DNA from: Caldilineaceae bacterium
GTDB lineage: Bacteria > Chloroflexota > Anaerolineae > Caldilineales > Caldilineaceae
Assembly (NCBI GenBank): GCA_020846635.1
Contig: JADLDO010000007.1
Location: 1 to 64,000 of the forward strand
Direction: 5' to 3'
Length of the DNA stretch: 64,000 nucleotides
Shown one piece after another: positions 8,133-18,218 of this stretch (within the stretch, counting starts at the first letter, position 1; each line of letters starts with the position of its first letter). Made by a program: the position numbers and the translations under genes. Under the pieces are notes generated by a model. The model was not told where the DNA came from and did not search any database. It saw nothing but the letters and a program-made list of their open reading frames with translations.

Positions 8133-11000
8133 TCAAGGGCGTGCGACGCTGGGCAGATAGAGGAGTTCGATACCGAGTTGTCCGCTTGTCTCAGCGGCCC
8201 ATAGCTCGTCGCCATTTACCTCGTCGTACGCGTTGAAATAGAGGGTGCTGCCTACTTTTGCGTGTGCAACACGAGACAATGTCGAATCACCGATATCTGC
8301 GGCAAGCGTCGCGACGAACTGGGTGCCGAGAGCCGTCCCGTCGGTGCGATACAGTAGCACTGCTCCCGTGTCGAAAATCGTGAAGAAGATTTGACCGTTA
8401 TGGGCCATCATGGCGGTCGCCCGTTCAGACCAATGACCAAAACCGATCAGGAGAGGGAATGTACTCTCGTCTGTACCATCGCTTTGCCATATCGTGATGG
8501 ACGGAGGAAGGCCTCCGCCAAAGTTGTTATGATCCATGAGATAGAGGCGATCTCCATCTGCTGCCATCCCGGTCGGCGCTTGCGAAAAATCGGCAGTACC
8601 AAAGAGTGTCGCTAAGAGTTGAGTGCCTCCAACAGTTCCGTCGCTGCCCCACAGATCGATAGGCTGTCCCGATTGCGCATGTGCAACATACAAGCGATCA
8701 CCGGCTACACTATCTCTGGCGATAAAAGAACTGTTTCCCTGGGGGGGAGGAGCAAAGGCTTTGACCTCAAAGGTGCCGTCGGTCGTGCCGTCAGAACGCC
8801 AGTAATGATAGGAGCCATCACTGCCGAGCCATTTCCCATAGACAAGATGGCTGCCCGCGAACAGTGCATAGGCGTGATAGCCAGGAATCCGATATGTTCC
8901 TTCGTGCGTGCCATCACTTCGCCACAGACCACCGCCTCCGGCAAGGCCATAGTTTTGGAAGAATGTCTGATGGGGTGTAGATACAAATCCGATTGACGAG
9001 TAGTCCGCTCCGCCCGTCTCCCAGATGTTGAAATTGAATAGGAGTTCTAACCCATCGTGGCTGTCGTTCAGTCGCCACAGACCCCAATTCACGCCCATTT
9101 TCTGATCTTCCAGCAAAAGAAGTCGATTGTTTGTCACCGTCAGGCTTGCTTGATAGCCGGGCACGTTGTCTACAAGCAGGCGTGTGCCGTCTGCTGTGCC
9201 GTCGCTCTGCCATAGTCCATACCAATGTTCTTCAGGAGTGTAGCGATATCGAGCCAGGAAATAGAGGGTATCGCCCTGTGTGGTAAGCTGCCGGGGCGCT
9301 GTCCATTCATTGTTGAGGGTTCGGTTCGGCAATACAAGTGTTCCCGCCTCTGTGCCATCGGTGCGATAGACATGAGGCCCATTGCGCCCTTCGTCTGCGA
9401 CAAAATAGAGATAGTCGTCACCAGCGGTTAGTTCGGTGGGCGCAAAGGAGACATCCCGATAGGGGGGTAGGAAAACGGGCGGCGGAATGGGCTGCGTATG
9501 GATGTTTTTTACCTGCCAGGTGCCGGAGGGCGTGCCGTCGCTGCGCCACAACTCTGCCCCATCAATACCATCGGTGGCAGGGAAGTAGAGAATTCCATGA
9601 AATGCTCCCCAATCTCCCTGATTGACGATGCCTGCACCGAAGCCAAAGTTAATATCGCTCACGATGTGATATTCATAAGCACCGGCTGCGCTGTCATAGA
9701 TATGAACTTCCCGGTCTGGCCCATGACTACGCGGTGTAAAGAAATGTTTGTTGCCGATGATCGTGTAAGAAGGCTGGAAGAATAGATCCGGGTGGAGAAT
9801 GTCTGTCCCCTCTGGCGTGCCATCACTCACATAAAGCTGCGCATTCGGGCGCGATAGATGGTCAAATGGATAGCGTGTCATCCAGAAATAGATTTTGCTT
9901 TCGTCGTGCATGAATTCGTCCATGTGGGCATAGAAATCAATGCGTTTCACCATGCGCGTGGTTGCAGGCGTGCCATCACTGCGCCATAGCTCCGAGAATG
10001 CAAAAGAATAAGGGGAGAACTGCTCTGGAAAGTAGTAGGTGAAATAGATCTGATCCTGGCCGCTATCGTCCGCAAACGTCAACAGGCGCGTTTGGGTGGC
10101 GGTGATTGGCGGGGTGGTCAGTAGGGGGACGGTTTCTGTAAGTGTGCCGCTGCTGCGCCAAAGCTGGTTGCTCTCGTCACCTGAGACGAAGAAATAGAAG
10201 CGGTCTGCGCTGCTGCTCACCGCACTGGGCCAGCCATCGAGCGTGATCAACGGCTCTAACGTGACATCGCTGTGCATTGCCGAATAGATTGCCGGTGCTT
10301 GACCTGCGAGTTGGGCAACGAGATAGATGAAATTGGGTGTCGCCTGGAGGAAAACAGTGCTCGTCGAGTCTGCGAGCGCACCGGATTGCCAAAGCTGCAG
10401 CGGGGTTGGCGCATCGGGTTGGACGCGCCAGAGGGTCACGCCACTGGCGGGCGCGGCTGCTTCTCCGGTAACATAATAGAGCGTATCGTCGCCACCAACC
10501 GCCTGGGCAAGTATACGCTGACCGGCGGGAATGGCCCCCAACTGGGTTGTGGTGTCGCCATCTGTGCGAAAGAGATATACTCTGTCCTCCTGCTGCGCGA
10601 AAAGATAGAGCCAGCGGCGTCCTGCCTGGTGCGGGAGGTCGCTGCGCTGAAAGCCGGAGAGGTTGATCGCGCGTTGGGTCCCGGCTTCTGTGCCATCGGT
10701 GCGCCATAGCTCCCATCCGGCACCGCTCTCCACTTCTAACTGTTCACTTTCGATGGTGGCAGGGGCGACCATGAAAAAGAGATAGCGCTCAGTGGCGGTG
10801 AAGGATTCGATGGCAGAGGAAGCGTTGGCTTCTAGAAGGGCCTTGCCGCTCAAGCTTTTTACCATTCTCACATCAGCTCCTGCCTGCATTGTGCTTGGCA
10901 GGGTTGATTGGGCAGCAGCCGTGTCGGAGGATGTGATGAAAATGGCGGGTATCGTCAGGAGCAAACAGGTAATGCGGCGAATGATGGCAATGGAGGGCAT
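8133..11000 (-). CDS. Secreted ELWxxDGT-repeat protein
   Basis: 955 aa with about 16 repeats such as WELWRTDGTEAGT, AELWRSDGTPSGT, GLWQSDGTADGT; signal-like N-terminus. Confidence 0.93.
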   Translation of the reverse strand: MPSIAIIRRITCLLLTIPAIFITSSDTAAAQSTLPSTMQAGADVRMVKSLSGKALLEANASSAIESFTATERYLFFMVAPATIESEQLEVESGAGWELWRTDGTEAGTQRAINLSGFQRSDLPHQAGRRWLYLFAQQEDRVYLFRTDGDTTTQLGAIPAGQRILAQAVGGDDTLYYVTGEAAAPASGVTLWRVQPDAPTPLQLWQSGALADSTSTVFLQATPNFIYLVAQLAGQAPAIYSAMHSDVTLEPLITLDGWPSAVSSSADRFYFFVSGDESNQLWRSSGTLTETVPLLTTPPITATQTRLLTFADDSGQDQIYFTYYFPEQFSPYSFAFSELWRSDGTPATTRMVKRIDFYAHMDEFMHDESKIYFWMTRYPFDHLSRPNAQLYVSDGTPEGTDILHPDLFFQPSYTIIGNKHFFTPRSHGPDREVHIYDSAAGAYEYHIVSDINFGFGAGIVNQGDWGAFHGILYFPATDGIDGAELWRSDGTPSGTWQVKNIHTQPIPPPVFLPPYRDVSFAPTELTAGDDYLYFVADEGRNGPHVYRTDGTEAGTLVLPNRTLNNEWTAPRQLTTQGDTLYFLARYRYTPEEHWYGLWQSDGTADGTRLLVDNVPGYQASLTVTNNRLLLLEDQKMGVNWGLWRLNDSHDGLELLFNFNIWETGGADYSSIGFVSTPHQTFFQNYGLAGGGGLWRSDGTHEGTYRIPGYHAYALFAGSHLVYGKWLGSDGSYHYWRSDGTTDGTFEVKAFAPPPQGNSSFIARDSVAGDRLYVAHAQSGQPIDLWGSDGTVGGTQLLATLFGTADFSQAPTGMAADGDRLYLMDHNNFGGGLPPSITIWQSDGTDESTFPLLIGFGHWSERATAMMAHNGQIFFTIFDTGAVLLYRTDGTALGTQFVATLAADIGDSTLSRVAHAKVGSTLYFNAYDEVNGDELWAAETSGQLGIELLYLPSVARP

Positions 11001-11094
11001 AGAAGGGACAGGTTCCTTCTCAAGAGCGACGCGTAATTCACTATGAATTCCAATTATACAATACTATAATCATAAGCATGGAGCAGGGGGAAAT

Positions 11095-11550
11095 ATGCTG
11101 AAAATTCGCGACTTCGCGCCGGCGGATGCGGAGGCAGTCTCCGCGTTGATCCGCCAGACGATGCGGGTGTCCAACAGTAATGACTATCCGTTGGAGCGGC
11201 TACAGCCTTTGATCGATTATTTCTCGCCGGAGAAGGTGCTGCTTTTGAGCGAGGAAAGGCACTGTCTTGTCGCCGAGGTCGATGGGTGCGTCGTTGGCAC
11301 GATTGCACTGGAGGGGACAGAGCTATGCACCTTTTTCATCGCCCCGTCGTATCAAGGGATAGGCATTGGCAGCCAACTGCTGGCCGCGATTGAGGCGGTA
11401 GCTTTGGCGGCGGGGATCGACACAATTCGCATGGATGCAAGCCTTACCGGTGTAGAATTCTACACCAGGCGGGGCTACCGGAGGACAGGGGGTGAATTAG
11501 AGGGAACGGCAGGCGTGCAGGTGGGTATGGAAAAACGGCTTGCGCGCTGA
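11095..11550 (+). CDS. GNAT family N-acetyltransferase
   Basis: MLKIRDFAPADAEAVSALIRQT...FFIAPSYQGIGIGSQLLAAIEAVA. Confidence 0.9.
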   Translation: MLKIRDFAPADAEAVSALIRQTMRVSNSNDYPLERLQPLIDYFSPEKVLLLSEERHCLVAEVDGCVVGTIALEGTELCTFFIAPSYQGIGIGSQLLAAIEAVALAAGIDTIRMDASLTGVEFYTRRGYRRTGGELEGTAGVQVGMEKRLAR

Positions 11551-11555
11551 CCGGG

Positions 11556-11882
11556 CTATGCTTTGGTCAGAATCACCATATAGCGGATGTGTCCATTGCT
11601 GGCGTTGAAAAGACCGTGCAGCTTTTGCGGGTCAATGACCATGACTTCGTTGGTGTGCAGGGGAAAAGTCTCTCCCTCAATCTCGACTGTGCCTTCGCCT
11701 TCCAGCATATAGAATGCCTCGTAGCCGCCGTGACGGTGGGGCGGATGCGAGCGTGTTCCAGGCTCAAGCTCGCTGATATGGACGTGAATCGGTTCGCCTT
11801 CCAAGTCGGCATCAAGCAGGCAGCGCGCCACGCCCTTGACAGACAGCTCGCGTACCGTGACCGCCATCTTTTCTTCCATCAT
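11556..11882 (-). CDS. Cupin domain protein
   Basis: EPGTRSHPPHRHGGYEAFYMLEGEGTVEIEGE...GLFNASNGHIRYMVI; start moved to MMEEK (11882), preceded by AAGGAG. Confidence 0.88.
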   Translation of the reverse strand: MMEEKMAVTVRELSVKGVARCLLDADLEGEPIHVHISELEPGTRSHPPHRHGGYEAFYMLEGEGTVEIEGETFPLHTNEVMVIDPQKLHGLFNASNGHIRYMVILTKA

Positions 11883-11947
11883 TTCTCTCCTTCTGTTTTC
11901 TGCTTTGTTTGGCCCATTGCGTTGGCTCAAACCGACTCTTTTTGCAG

Positions 11948-11984
11948 CCCTCTTGCTCGACGTTCGCAACGTCGAGCAAGAGGG
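11948..11984. terminator. Perfect 17-bp stem hairpin, 3-nt loop
   Basis: CCCTCTTGCTCGACGTT-CGC-AACGTCGAGCAAGAGGG; lies 3' of the minus-strand gene ending at 12002. Confidence 0.8.
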
Positions 11985-12001
11985 TAGGAATTCGTTGTGT
12001 G

Positions 12002-12916
12002 CTACCGGATTGCGTTGTGAGGCGACACAAAACCGGGGATGGCGAGAAGCATAGCGAAGGCGTTTTCAAAGCGATGACCTGCGATCCCGTCCACGGTGGC
12101 AGGCGTCACCACAATCGAACCGGGACGTACGGGGATGACCTGTGTATGTGTGGGATCGCTGTCAGCTTGCGGGTAGATGACGACGCGGCCTGATTCCGGC
12201 TCATCTACGGGCGGCAGACCGTAGACGGCGCGGGGCAGCACCAGCGCGGTTTCGCTGTGATTCACCATCTCGCCATCCCCCACGGTAACCGGCCCGTGAT
12301 AATGGGGCTGTGGACGCGGATCGCGATCCACGCGCATGTCCAGCGTGTGTTCATTGACACGGTTGACGCCGCGCTTGTTCGGCGCATCGGCGAGGGCGCG
12401 CACAGGTGGCAGCGCCTCGCGGCGAAAAGCGCCCGGATAGGCCGCGCATCCCCCTGGACGGTCGCCTAAGTGGCGCAGAAAGGCCACAGCGGGAGAGGGG
12501 TAGGCAGTGGCTTCGCTCTCCACCAGAAAACAGGTCGCTTTGCCCGACACGTTGAGCGGCTGGGCGCTGTCTACGCAAAGCACGTCACCAGGCCAAAGCG
12601 CTTCTTGCACAGCCGCGGTCGCTTCGGCCCACTGCGGCTCCTCAAGCGGTTGGTATGGCCCGCCAGGGGGGATGCCGCGGACGCGATGACCGGGCGCGAG
12701 GCTGACGCGTGCGTCTGTCGCGTCCATGATGAAGTAATAGCGCCGGCGACCCGGCTGTGCTGCCAGGCCGGTTTCTCCTTGCCAGCTAGTAGCGGCAAAG
12801 CCATATGCATGTCCGTGGATCGCCTGCAACGTTTTGCAGACCGCATCCATCGAGCTAGCGTCGGCGATGTGACCGACGGCAATCGAAATCTGTTCTTTGG
12901 ATGTTGAAAGGGCCAT
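12002..12916 (-). CDS. Conserved hypothetical protein, possible cupin-like fold
   Basis: ORF track 12002-12937; MALSTSK start at 12916; no confident family match from sequence. Confidence 0.7.
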   Translation of the reverse strand: MALSTSKEQISIAVGHIADASSMDAVCKTLQAIHGHAYGFAATSWQGETGLAAQPGRRRYYFIMDATDARVSLAPGHRVRGIPPGGPYQPLEEPQWAEATAAVQEALWPGDVLCVDSAQPLNVSGKATCFLVESEATAYPSPAVAFLRHLGDRPGGCAAYPGAFRREALPPVRALADAPNKRGVNRVNEHTLDMRVDRDPRPQPHYHGPVTVGDGEMVNHSETALVLPRAVYGLPPVDEPESGRVVIYPQADSDPTHTQVIPVRPGSIVVTPATVDGIAGHRFENAFAMLLAIPGFVSPHNAIR

Positions 12917-12943
12917 TGCGTAGCTCCTTGTGGTCAATCTGTC

Positions 12944-14350
12944 TTAGGCGCGCGCTCTTTGGCTGCCAACTCTCTCGTTCAGCAGACCCATCTTGTCGCT
13001 GTAGGTGTAGTGAGCAGCCATCTCTTCATGACCTGGCATTTGCAGCAGATCATCGAGTACCTCGACGGCTTGATCATACGAACTCGTCTGGGGACTGTCA
13101 AGGACGTTCCACAGCAGCATCGAGCGGTCGCCACTCTTGAAGGCGTGCAACTCTCGCTCCATGTCCAGCCATTCGGGCAAAATCTGCTCATAGAGGATCT
13201 TGGGTGGCAGCGAACCGACATGGATCGGTTGGATGCCCTTCTTGTTGACGATGGCAGGAACCTCGACCACCACATTGTCGGGTACTCCTTCGAGCGCGCC
13301 GCGGTTGGGCACGTTCACCTGGAATTGCCCCTCGTTGTCGTTGACCAGCCCGTCGATGATCGGAACCTGCTGCTCGCGTGTCTTGTCAGCGCCAAAGGCT
13401 TCGACCAGGCTGGCCTTCGGATCGTTGGCGATCTCAGTCATCTGTGCGATGCGTTTTTCGAGGTTCTCCACAAAGAAGGGGCGCGCCAATTCGGTATCAG
13501 GGCCACCCCACGGTTCGCCAAACCAATGTTTCTTGGTCTGAAGATCGGTGTGATACCACCAGCCGCCGCGGCGCGGGGTGTCGCCAATCGGCATCAGGCC
13601 AAACATCTGGTATTGGTGGATGGTGCCGCGCGACATTTGGATGTCATGAGTACGCTTAGCAACGTGCGTGCGCCAATATTCTTCGCCCTGCGTCTGAATC
13701 CACTCATCCAGCAGCGGGTAGGCATCCTGCCCCTTGTAATAGAAGTGGGTGAGCCAGATGTTGTGGTTGAGGCCGGGAGCTTGCCAGGTCAGATCCTCTG
13801 GGTTGCTCATATCTAGCCCCAACACCTCGGCAATTGTATAGACCCCATAATGACCGTGGCAGAGGCCGCAGACTTTGATACTCGTCTCGCGCGTCATGAG
13901 GGTGCAGCCTTCATAGACTGGGTTGCCCGACTGGATCAACCAGGCGTCGGGGCAGACCTCCTCCATCGCGTGCGCTACGTCGAGCATCAAACGCAGTTGG
14001 TAGAAGCCGCCCAGGTTTGTGCCGCCGTAGTAGTAGCCATGTTTGGCACTCACCTCGCGCATGGCGCGCTGGTGGTGATGGCTCTTGACCGCTGCTGTGC
14101 TGATCACAAAATCGGCGTCGGTGAGCGAGGTATAGAGGTCGGTTGTGTTCTCAATCTTGAGATCCTGGCCCAATTCATTGCTATAACGAGAGGCCAGTTT
14201 GCCGATCATATCCAGCCGTTCTGCGTTGATGTCCATGAAGTGGACCATGCTGCCCGCCAGGCTGGGGGTGAGGCAGATGTCCTTCACAAGGCCAAGCGAA
14301 AACTGGGCGCTGCCTGCGCCGATGACCGCAATCTTGATGGGTGTAGCCAT
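12944..14350 (-). CDS. Glycoside hydrolase family 4 (NAD-dependent alpha-glycosidase)
   Basis: IAVIGAGSAQFSLGLVKDIC Rossmann start, IQSGNPVYEGCTL, CHGHYG metal-site motif. Confidence 0.9.
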   Translation of the reverse strand: MATPIKIAVIGAGSAQFSLGLVKDICLTPSLAGSMVHFMDINAERLDMIGKLASRYSNELGQDLKIENTTDLYTSLTDADFVISTAAVKSHHHQRAMREVSAKHGYYYGGTNLGGFYQLRLMLDVAHAMEEVCPDAWLIQSGNPVYEGCTLMTRETSIKVCGLCHGHYGVYTIAEVLGLDMSNPEDLTWQAPGLNHNIWLTHFYYKGQDAYPLLDEWIQTQGEEYWRTHVAKRTHDIQMSRGTIHQYQMFGLMPIGDTPRRGGWWYHTDLQTKKHWFGEPWGGPDTELARPFFVENLEKRIAQMTEIANDPKASLVEAFGADKTREQQVPIIDGLVNDNEGQFQVNVPNRGALEGVPDNVVVEVPAIVNKKGIQPIHVGSLPPKILYEQILPEWLDMERELHAFKSGDRSMLLWNVLDSPQTSSYDQAVEVLDDLLQMPGHEEMAAHYTYSDKMGLLNERVGSQRARA

Positions 14351-14435
14351 AGGAATCCTTCGTTTCTAGCTTGTCTGGTCTTGTTTGTCTAGTTGTGTTT
14401 GTCCTATTACTCGTTGACTCCCCACAAGGCATTCA

Positions 14436-17120
14436 TTACGCTTGCTCATTGAGGGCAAAGTTAAGGCGCATCTGTTGGTCTTGGAACTGGATGATCATTT
14501 CTTCTGCGGGCAATTCCGCTTGGCAGTAGGGATTGTCATAGTGGCGGAAATCGCTCGTCTGCTGCGCGCTGCCATCGACGAGCAGAGGACCCTCCCAAGA
14601 AAAGGCAAGGCTCTCACCACGCAGTGACTGGAGATTGACTGACAGGTCGGCAAATTGGGGCGCATGGGCCAGGCACGCATTGATAAAGTCGGCGAAAGAG
14701 CCATCCTCTGACTGGCGACCCATCTGGCAGATCCAGATGTTTTGCAGCCCCGGTGAGCGAATCTCGCGATAGGCCCAGGGGCCGCGTTCAAGCAGTTGTA
14801 AGCCGTTGGCAGCGGTCAGCGCGATATAGCCATCCCCCTTACGACCAAAGGCCCAACCCTCGCGCATTGCGAACTCGTCAAAGGCTTCGGTGGGGAAATA
14901 GGCATGGGTGAAGCCCATCCAATCATCGGGCGGCAGATGGTAGATGCCGATCAAGGTCTCTTTCCACTGTACCACGCGCGGCAAAACGCCGTTGCCACTC
15001 CAGAAATTGGGGCGCAGGTGGTTCTCGTCATGGACGCAGACGGGGTGATTGACAAAGACCACGGCATCGGGGCTTAGGGTCGCCTGCCAGATGTGCTGCT
15101 GCATACCTTGCTCGCCGGGCCGGTAATCCTGTGCCGAACTAAGCATATAGTCTGGAGTCTTGTAGGTAACTTTGTTGATCTCCCACTCGCCCGTTTCGCG
15201 GTCGCACCATTCTTCGCGCTGACCGGCATGACGTTCGCGGTTCCATAGCTGTTGGGGCTGATCCAGGGCAATGGCTGCAATGATCGGGGGCAACTCATAG
15301 GATTGCGCGCAGGCAAGACTGACGCTCCCGGTGATGCGATCATTCAACACGCCCTGTCCCCAGAGCAAACGGCTAGTGCCCGCAGTCCGTTCGTCACGTC
15401 CACTCAAGATCAGCGAGGTGTAGGAACGACCATGCGTGGAGCCAAAGACTCCCTTAAAGGAGTTAAGGGCCATTGTGAAACTAAGTTTGTCCAAGACCAC
15501 AGCCGCCATTTCAGCCACCGTGTCATCTTGGGCCAGGTCGGCAAGATGCGCCAGCGCCAATACATCTTCGTTGAAGTAGCAGTTGGAATCCCACTCCATA
15601 AAGCCGCCGGTGGCACGCTTGCGTAACCAGGACAAGGCTCTCTGTTCACCCATCGCCCGATGCCAGATGCCCAACTGCCCGGCATTGGAAAAATGGGCAT
15701 GGGGGAGCAGTTGTCCTGCCAACAGTTGGCAAGTGTGGAATAGAATCTGATGGTTTTCCGTCCAGTAGCACATGGCATCATCGCCCGGCTCATCCATCCA
15801 ATACTTGAAGCCTCGCACACACTCGACCAGGGGCGCTTTCAAGGCTTCAGGAAAGTTGGGATCATTGCCATAACGCAGGAGCGCGCCCAGCAATCCCACC
15901 ATATCAAAATCCGAGCAGTCAACGCGCCGGTTGATGCGTTCGACCGAATGTAGCACCGCGTCTACGCGCACTTTTTTCCACTCACCGAGCGCCATCCGTG
16001 CGATCTGCGAATAGAGATCGATGTCACGCTGGGCGGCATGGCGCAGCGTTTCCATGCGCCGTTCTTCAGGTGTTCTAAGTGGTGTGCTAGGTGAAGTACC
16101 GGCGGGCGTCTCTGCATACTTGCCGTTGTAGACATACAGAGGCAGGTGGCGCGTCACTCGCATTTGGTCCAGGTAGTACTCGTTGGGGGTGGGCATCAAT
16201 ACGGCTTCATAAGGGCCATCGGGCAGTTGATAGACCGGGCCGAAATTGACCCTTGAGCCACCGCTTACATCGGGCTGGGCTTCGGCATAGATACGGCCTG
16301 TGGGCGACTGGAGGCGAACCGTGATCTTGTCCGACAGCTTCATGTCATCCGGCCAATAGATCGGCAGCTCATCTTGGCGATGGTAGACGCTGCGCTTGAG
16401 ATAGGCTTGATCGAAGATTTTCTCCAGCTTTTCACGTCGCGCGAGCGGCGCGAGGGTCGTGGGGAGGCGAAGCTGCGCCCAGGAGTCTGCTGCTTCTGCC
16501 GGGGGCGGCTCGATGTGCAGCGCCATCAGAAAGGGACAGGCGCGCGCGGCCACGACCTCAAAACGGATCAGCAGTTCGTTTTCCCCCTTGTGCAAGGTGG
16601 GCAGGAAGCGCCTGCTTTGGGGACGCTGGAGCGCGTGATGCTCCTGACGGTGGGCGTGCTTGCCGTTGATCCAGAGGTCGGCAGGGCCATTGGTGGTCAA
16701 GGTCATCGCCACGGAATTGAGCGTGGGCACGACGACTTTTACATAGGCCCAGGCATACAGATAATGACAGGTGTGGTAGAAGCCGGACAAGTTGACGTAA
16801 TGATCGTCACCACAGTGGGCAACCTGCCAGGTGAGGGCATGGCTGTTGCCCCTTGGATCTTCCACGTGAAATGTGCGACCTTCGGCAGGGTCTAGCTCTA
16901 CATCTGCCTGATTGCGATAGTAGGCGCGTGCAATCTGCGCCTTGAAATCCACACCTTGATAGCGATCTAAATCATTGACCGGGGTTTTGATGGGGCCCGC
17001 AACAAGCCATGAATGGATGTAGCCCCCCTGGAGTTCGTATGAGAGTTCTCCAAGCGCTTCATCACTTGTCTCTGGCCCAAGTTCATCGGGGGTCTGGACT
17101 TTCTCACTCATAGAGTACAC
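14436..17120 (-). CDS. Large uncharacterised protein (894 aa), probably carbohydrate-related by context
   Basis: Long ORF starting inside the 3' end of the ABC ATPase gene; no family recognised with confidence. Confidence 0.75.
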   Translation of the reverse strand: MYSMSEKVQTPDELGPETSDEALGELSYELQGGYIHSWLVAGPIKTPVNDLDRYQGVDFKAQIARAYYRNQADVELDPAEGRTFHVEDPRGNSHALTWQVAHCGDDHYVNLSGFYHTCHYLYAWAYVKVVVPTLNSVAMTLTTNGPADLWINGKHAHRQEHHALQRPQSRRFLPTLHKGENELLIRFEVVAARACPFLMALHIEPPPAEAADSWAQLRLPTTLAPLARREKLEKIFDQAYLKRSVYHRQDELPIYWPDDMKLSDKITVRLQSPTGRIYAEAQPDVSGGSRVNFGPVYQLPDGPYEAVLMPTPNEYYLDQMRVTRHLPLYVYNGKYAETPAGTSPSTPLRTPEERRMETLRHAAQRDIDLYSQIARMALGEWKKVRVDAVLHSVERINRRVDCSDFDMVGLLGALLRYGNDPNFPEALKAPLVECVRGFKYWMDEPGDDAMCYWTENHQILFHTCQLLAGQLLPHAHFSNAGQLGIWHRAMGEQRALSWLRKRATGGFMEWDSNCYFNEDVLALAHLADLAQDDTVAEMAAVVLDKLSFTMALNSFKGVFGSTHGRSYTSLILSGRDERTAGTSRLLWGQGVLNDRITGSVSLACAQSYELPPIIAAIALDQPQQLWNRERHAGQREEWCDRETGEWEINKVTYKTPDYMLSSAQDYRPGEQGMQQHIWQATLSPDAVVFVNHPVCVHDENHLRPNFWSGNGVLPRVVQWKETLIGIYHLPPDDWMGFTHAYFPTEAFDEFAMREGWAFGRKGDGYIALTAANGLQLLERGPWAYREIRSPGLQNIWICQMGRQSEDGSFADFINACLAHAPQFADLSVNLQSLRGESLAFSWEGPLLVDGSAQQTSDFRHYDNPYCQAELPAEEMIIQFQDQQMRLNFALNEQA

Positions 17121-18207
17121 ACCTCACCTTATGCCCAGCTTCCACTTCGAGAAAGGGCGGGGCTTTTTTGTCGCACACACCGGCAATTGCCTTGCGACAG
17201 CGTGGATGGAAGGGGCAGCCGGAGGGGATCGAGTAGGGATCGGGTACGGAGCCGCGGATGGCGGTTAGGCGGCTGCTGACGCCGCGCGCCGATTTGCGAC
17301 CCAAACGGGGAATCGAGCGCAAGAGCGCTTGGGTGTAGGGATGCTTCGGATCATAGAAGATCGAATCTACGTCAGCGACCTCTACCACCTGTCCCAAGTA
17401 CATCACCACCACATAATCCACCATCTGCGCGATGACGCCGAGGTCGTGGGTGATGAAGATGATCGCCATGCCAAACTCGCGCTGGAGTTCTCCCAACAGC
17501 GACAAAATTTGTGCCTGTGTTGTCACATCAAGGGCCGTGGTCGGTTCGTCGGCAATGAGCAGTGCCGGTTGGCACGAAAGCGCCATGGCAATCATAGCAC
17601 GCTGGCGCATACCACCGCTTAATTGATAGGGATAGCGATCCAGCATGCGTTCCGGCTGTGGCATATTGACCTTTGTCAGCATCGCAATCGCCTGTTTGCG
17701 CGCCTCTTCTTCGGAAATGTCCTGGTGCAGCCGGATCGCTTCAAGAATTTGGTTGCCGATGGTATGTACGGGACTCAGCGAGGTCATCGGCTCTTGGAAG
17801 ATCATGGAGATTTCGCCGCCACGAATGGAACGAATCTGCGCGCCTCTGGGGTCTAGGTTGGCGAGATCGATCACCTGTTCCATCTGGGATGTGGGCGCGC
17901 TGTCGCGGCCATTGGGCTGTTGGTGAAAGAGGATTTGGCCTTCCACAATCTTGCCGGGAGGTGGCACAATGCGCAGGATCGAGCGCGCCATGACGGATTT
18001 CCCGCAACCGCTCTCACCCACGATCCCGACCGTTTGGCCGCGCAGTACGGTGAAATCCACGCCGTCTACTGCCTGCACCGTCCCTTGATCAAGAAAGAAG
18101 TGGGTCTTTAGGTTCTTGACTTCCAACAGCGGCTCACTTTGGCCGTGGGTCAGCCATGCGGGCTGTGTGCGTGAAGCAACCGGTGTCGCCGGTGTGTTGA
18201 TAGACAT
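17104..18207 (-). CDS. ABC transporter ATP-binding protein, OppD/DppD type
   Basis: [11 protein letters not shown] Walker A, LSGGMRQRAMIAMALSCQPALLIADEPTTALD, C-terminal GCPFHPRC oligopeptide extension. Confidence 0.95.
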   Translation of the reverse strand: MSINTPATPVASRTQPAWLTHGQSEPLLEVKNLKTHFFLDQGTVQAVDGVDFTVLRGQTVGIVGESGCGKSVMARSILRIVPPPGKIVEGQILFHQQPNGRDSAPTSQMEQVIDLANLDPRGAQIRSIRGGEISMIFQEPMTSLSPVHTIGNQILEAIRLHQDISEEEARKQAIAMLTKVNMPQPERMLDRYPYQLSGGMRQRAMIAMALSCQPALLIADEPTTALDVTTQAQILSLLGELQREFGMAIIFITHDLGVIAQMVDYVVVMYLGQVVEVADVDSIFYDPKHPYTQALLRSIPRLGRKSARGVSSRLTAIRGSVPDPYSIPSGCPFHPRCRKAIAGVCDKKAPPFLEVEAGHKVRCVLYE

Positions 18208-18218
18208 GCAGCAGGCTC

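Noticed and set aside
12959-13816. 285-aa plus-strand ORF
   Set aside because: Antisense to the GH4 gene.
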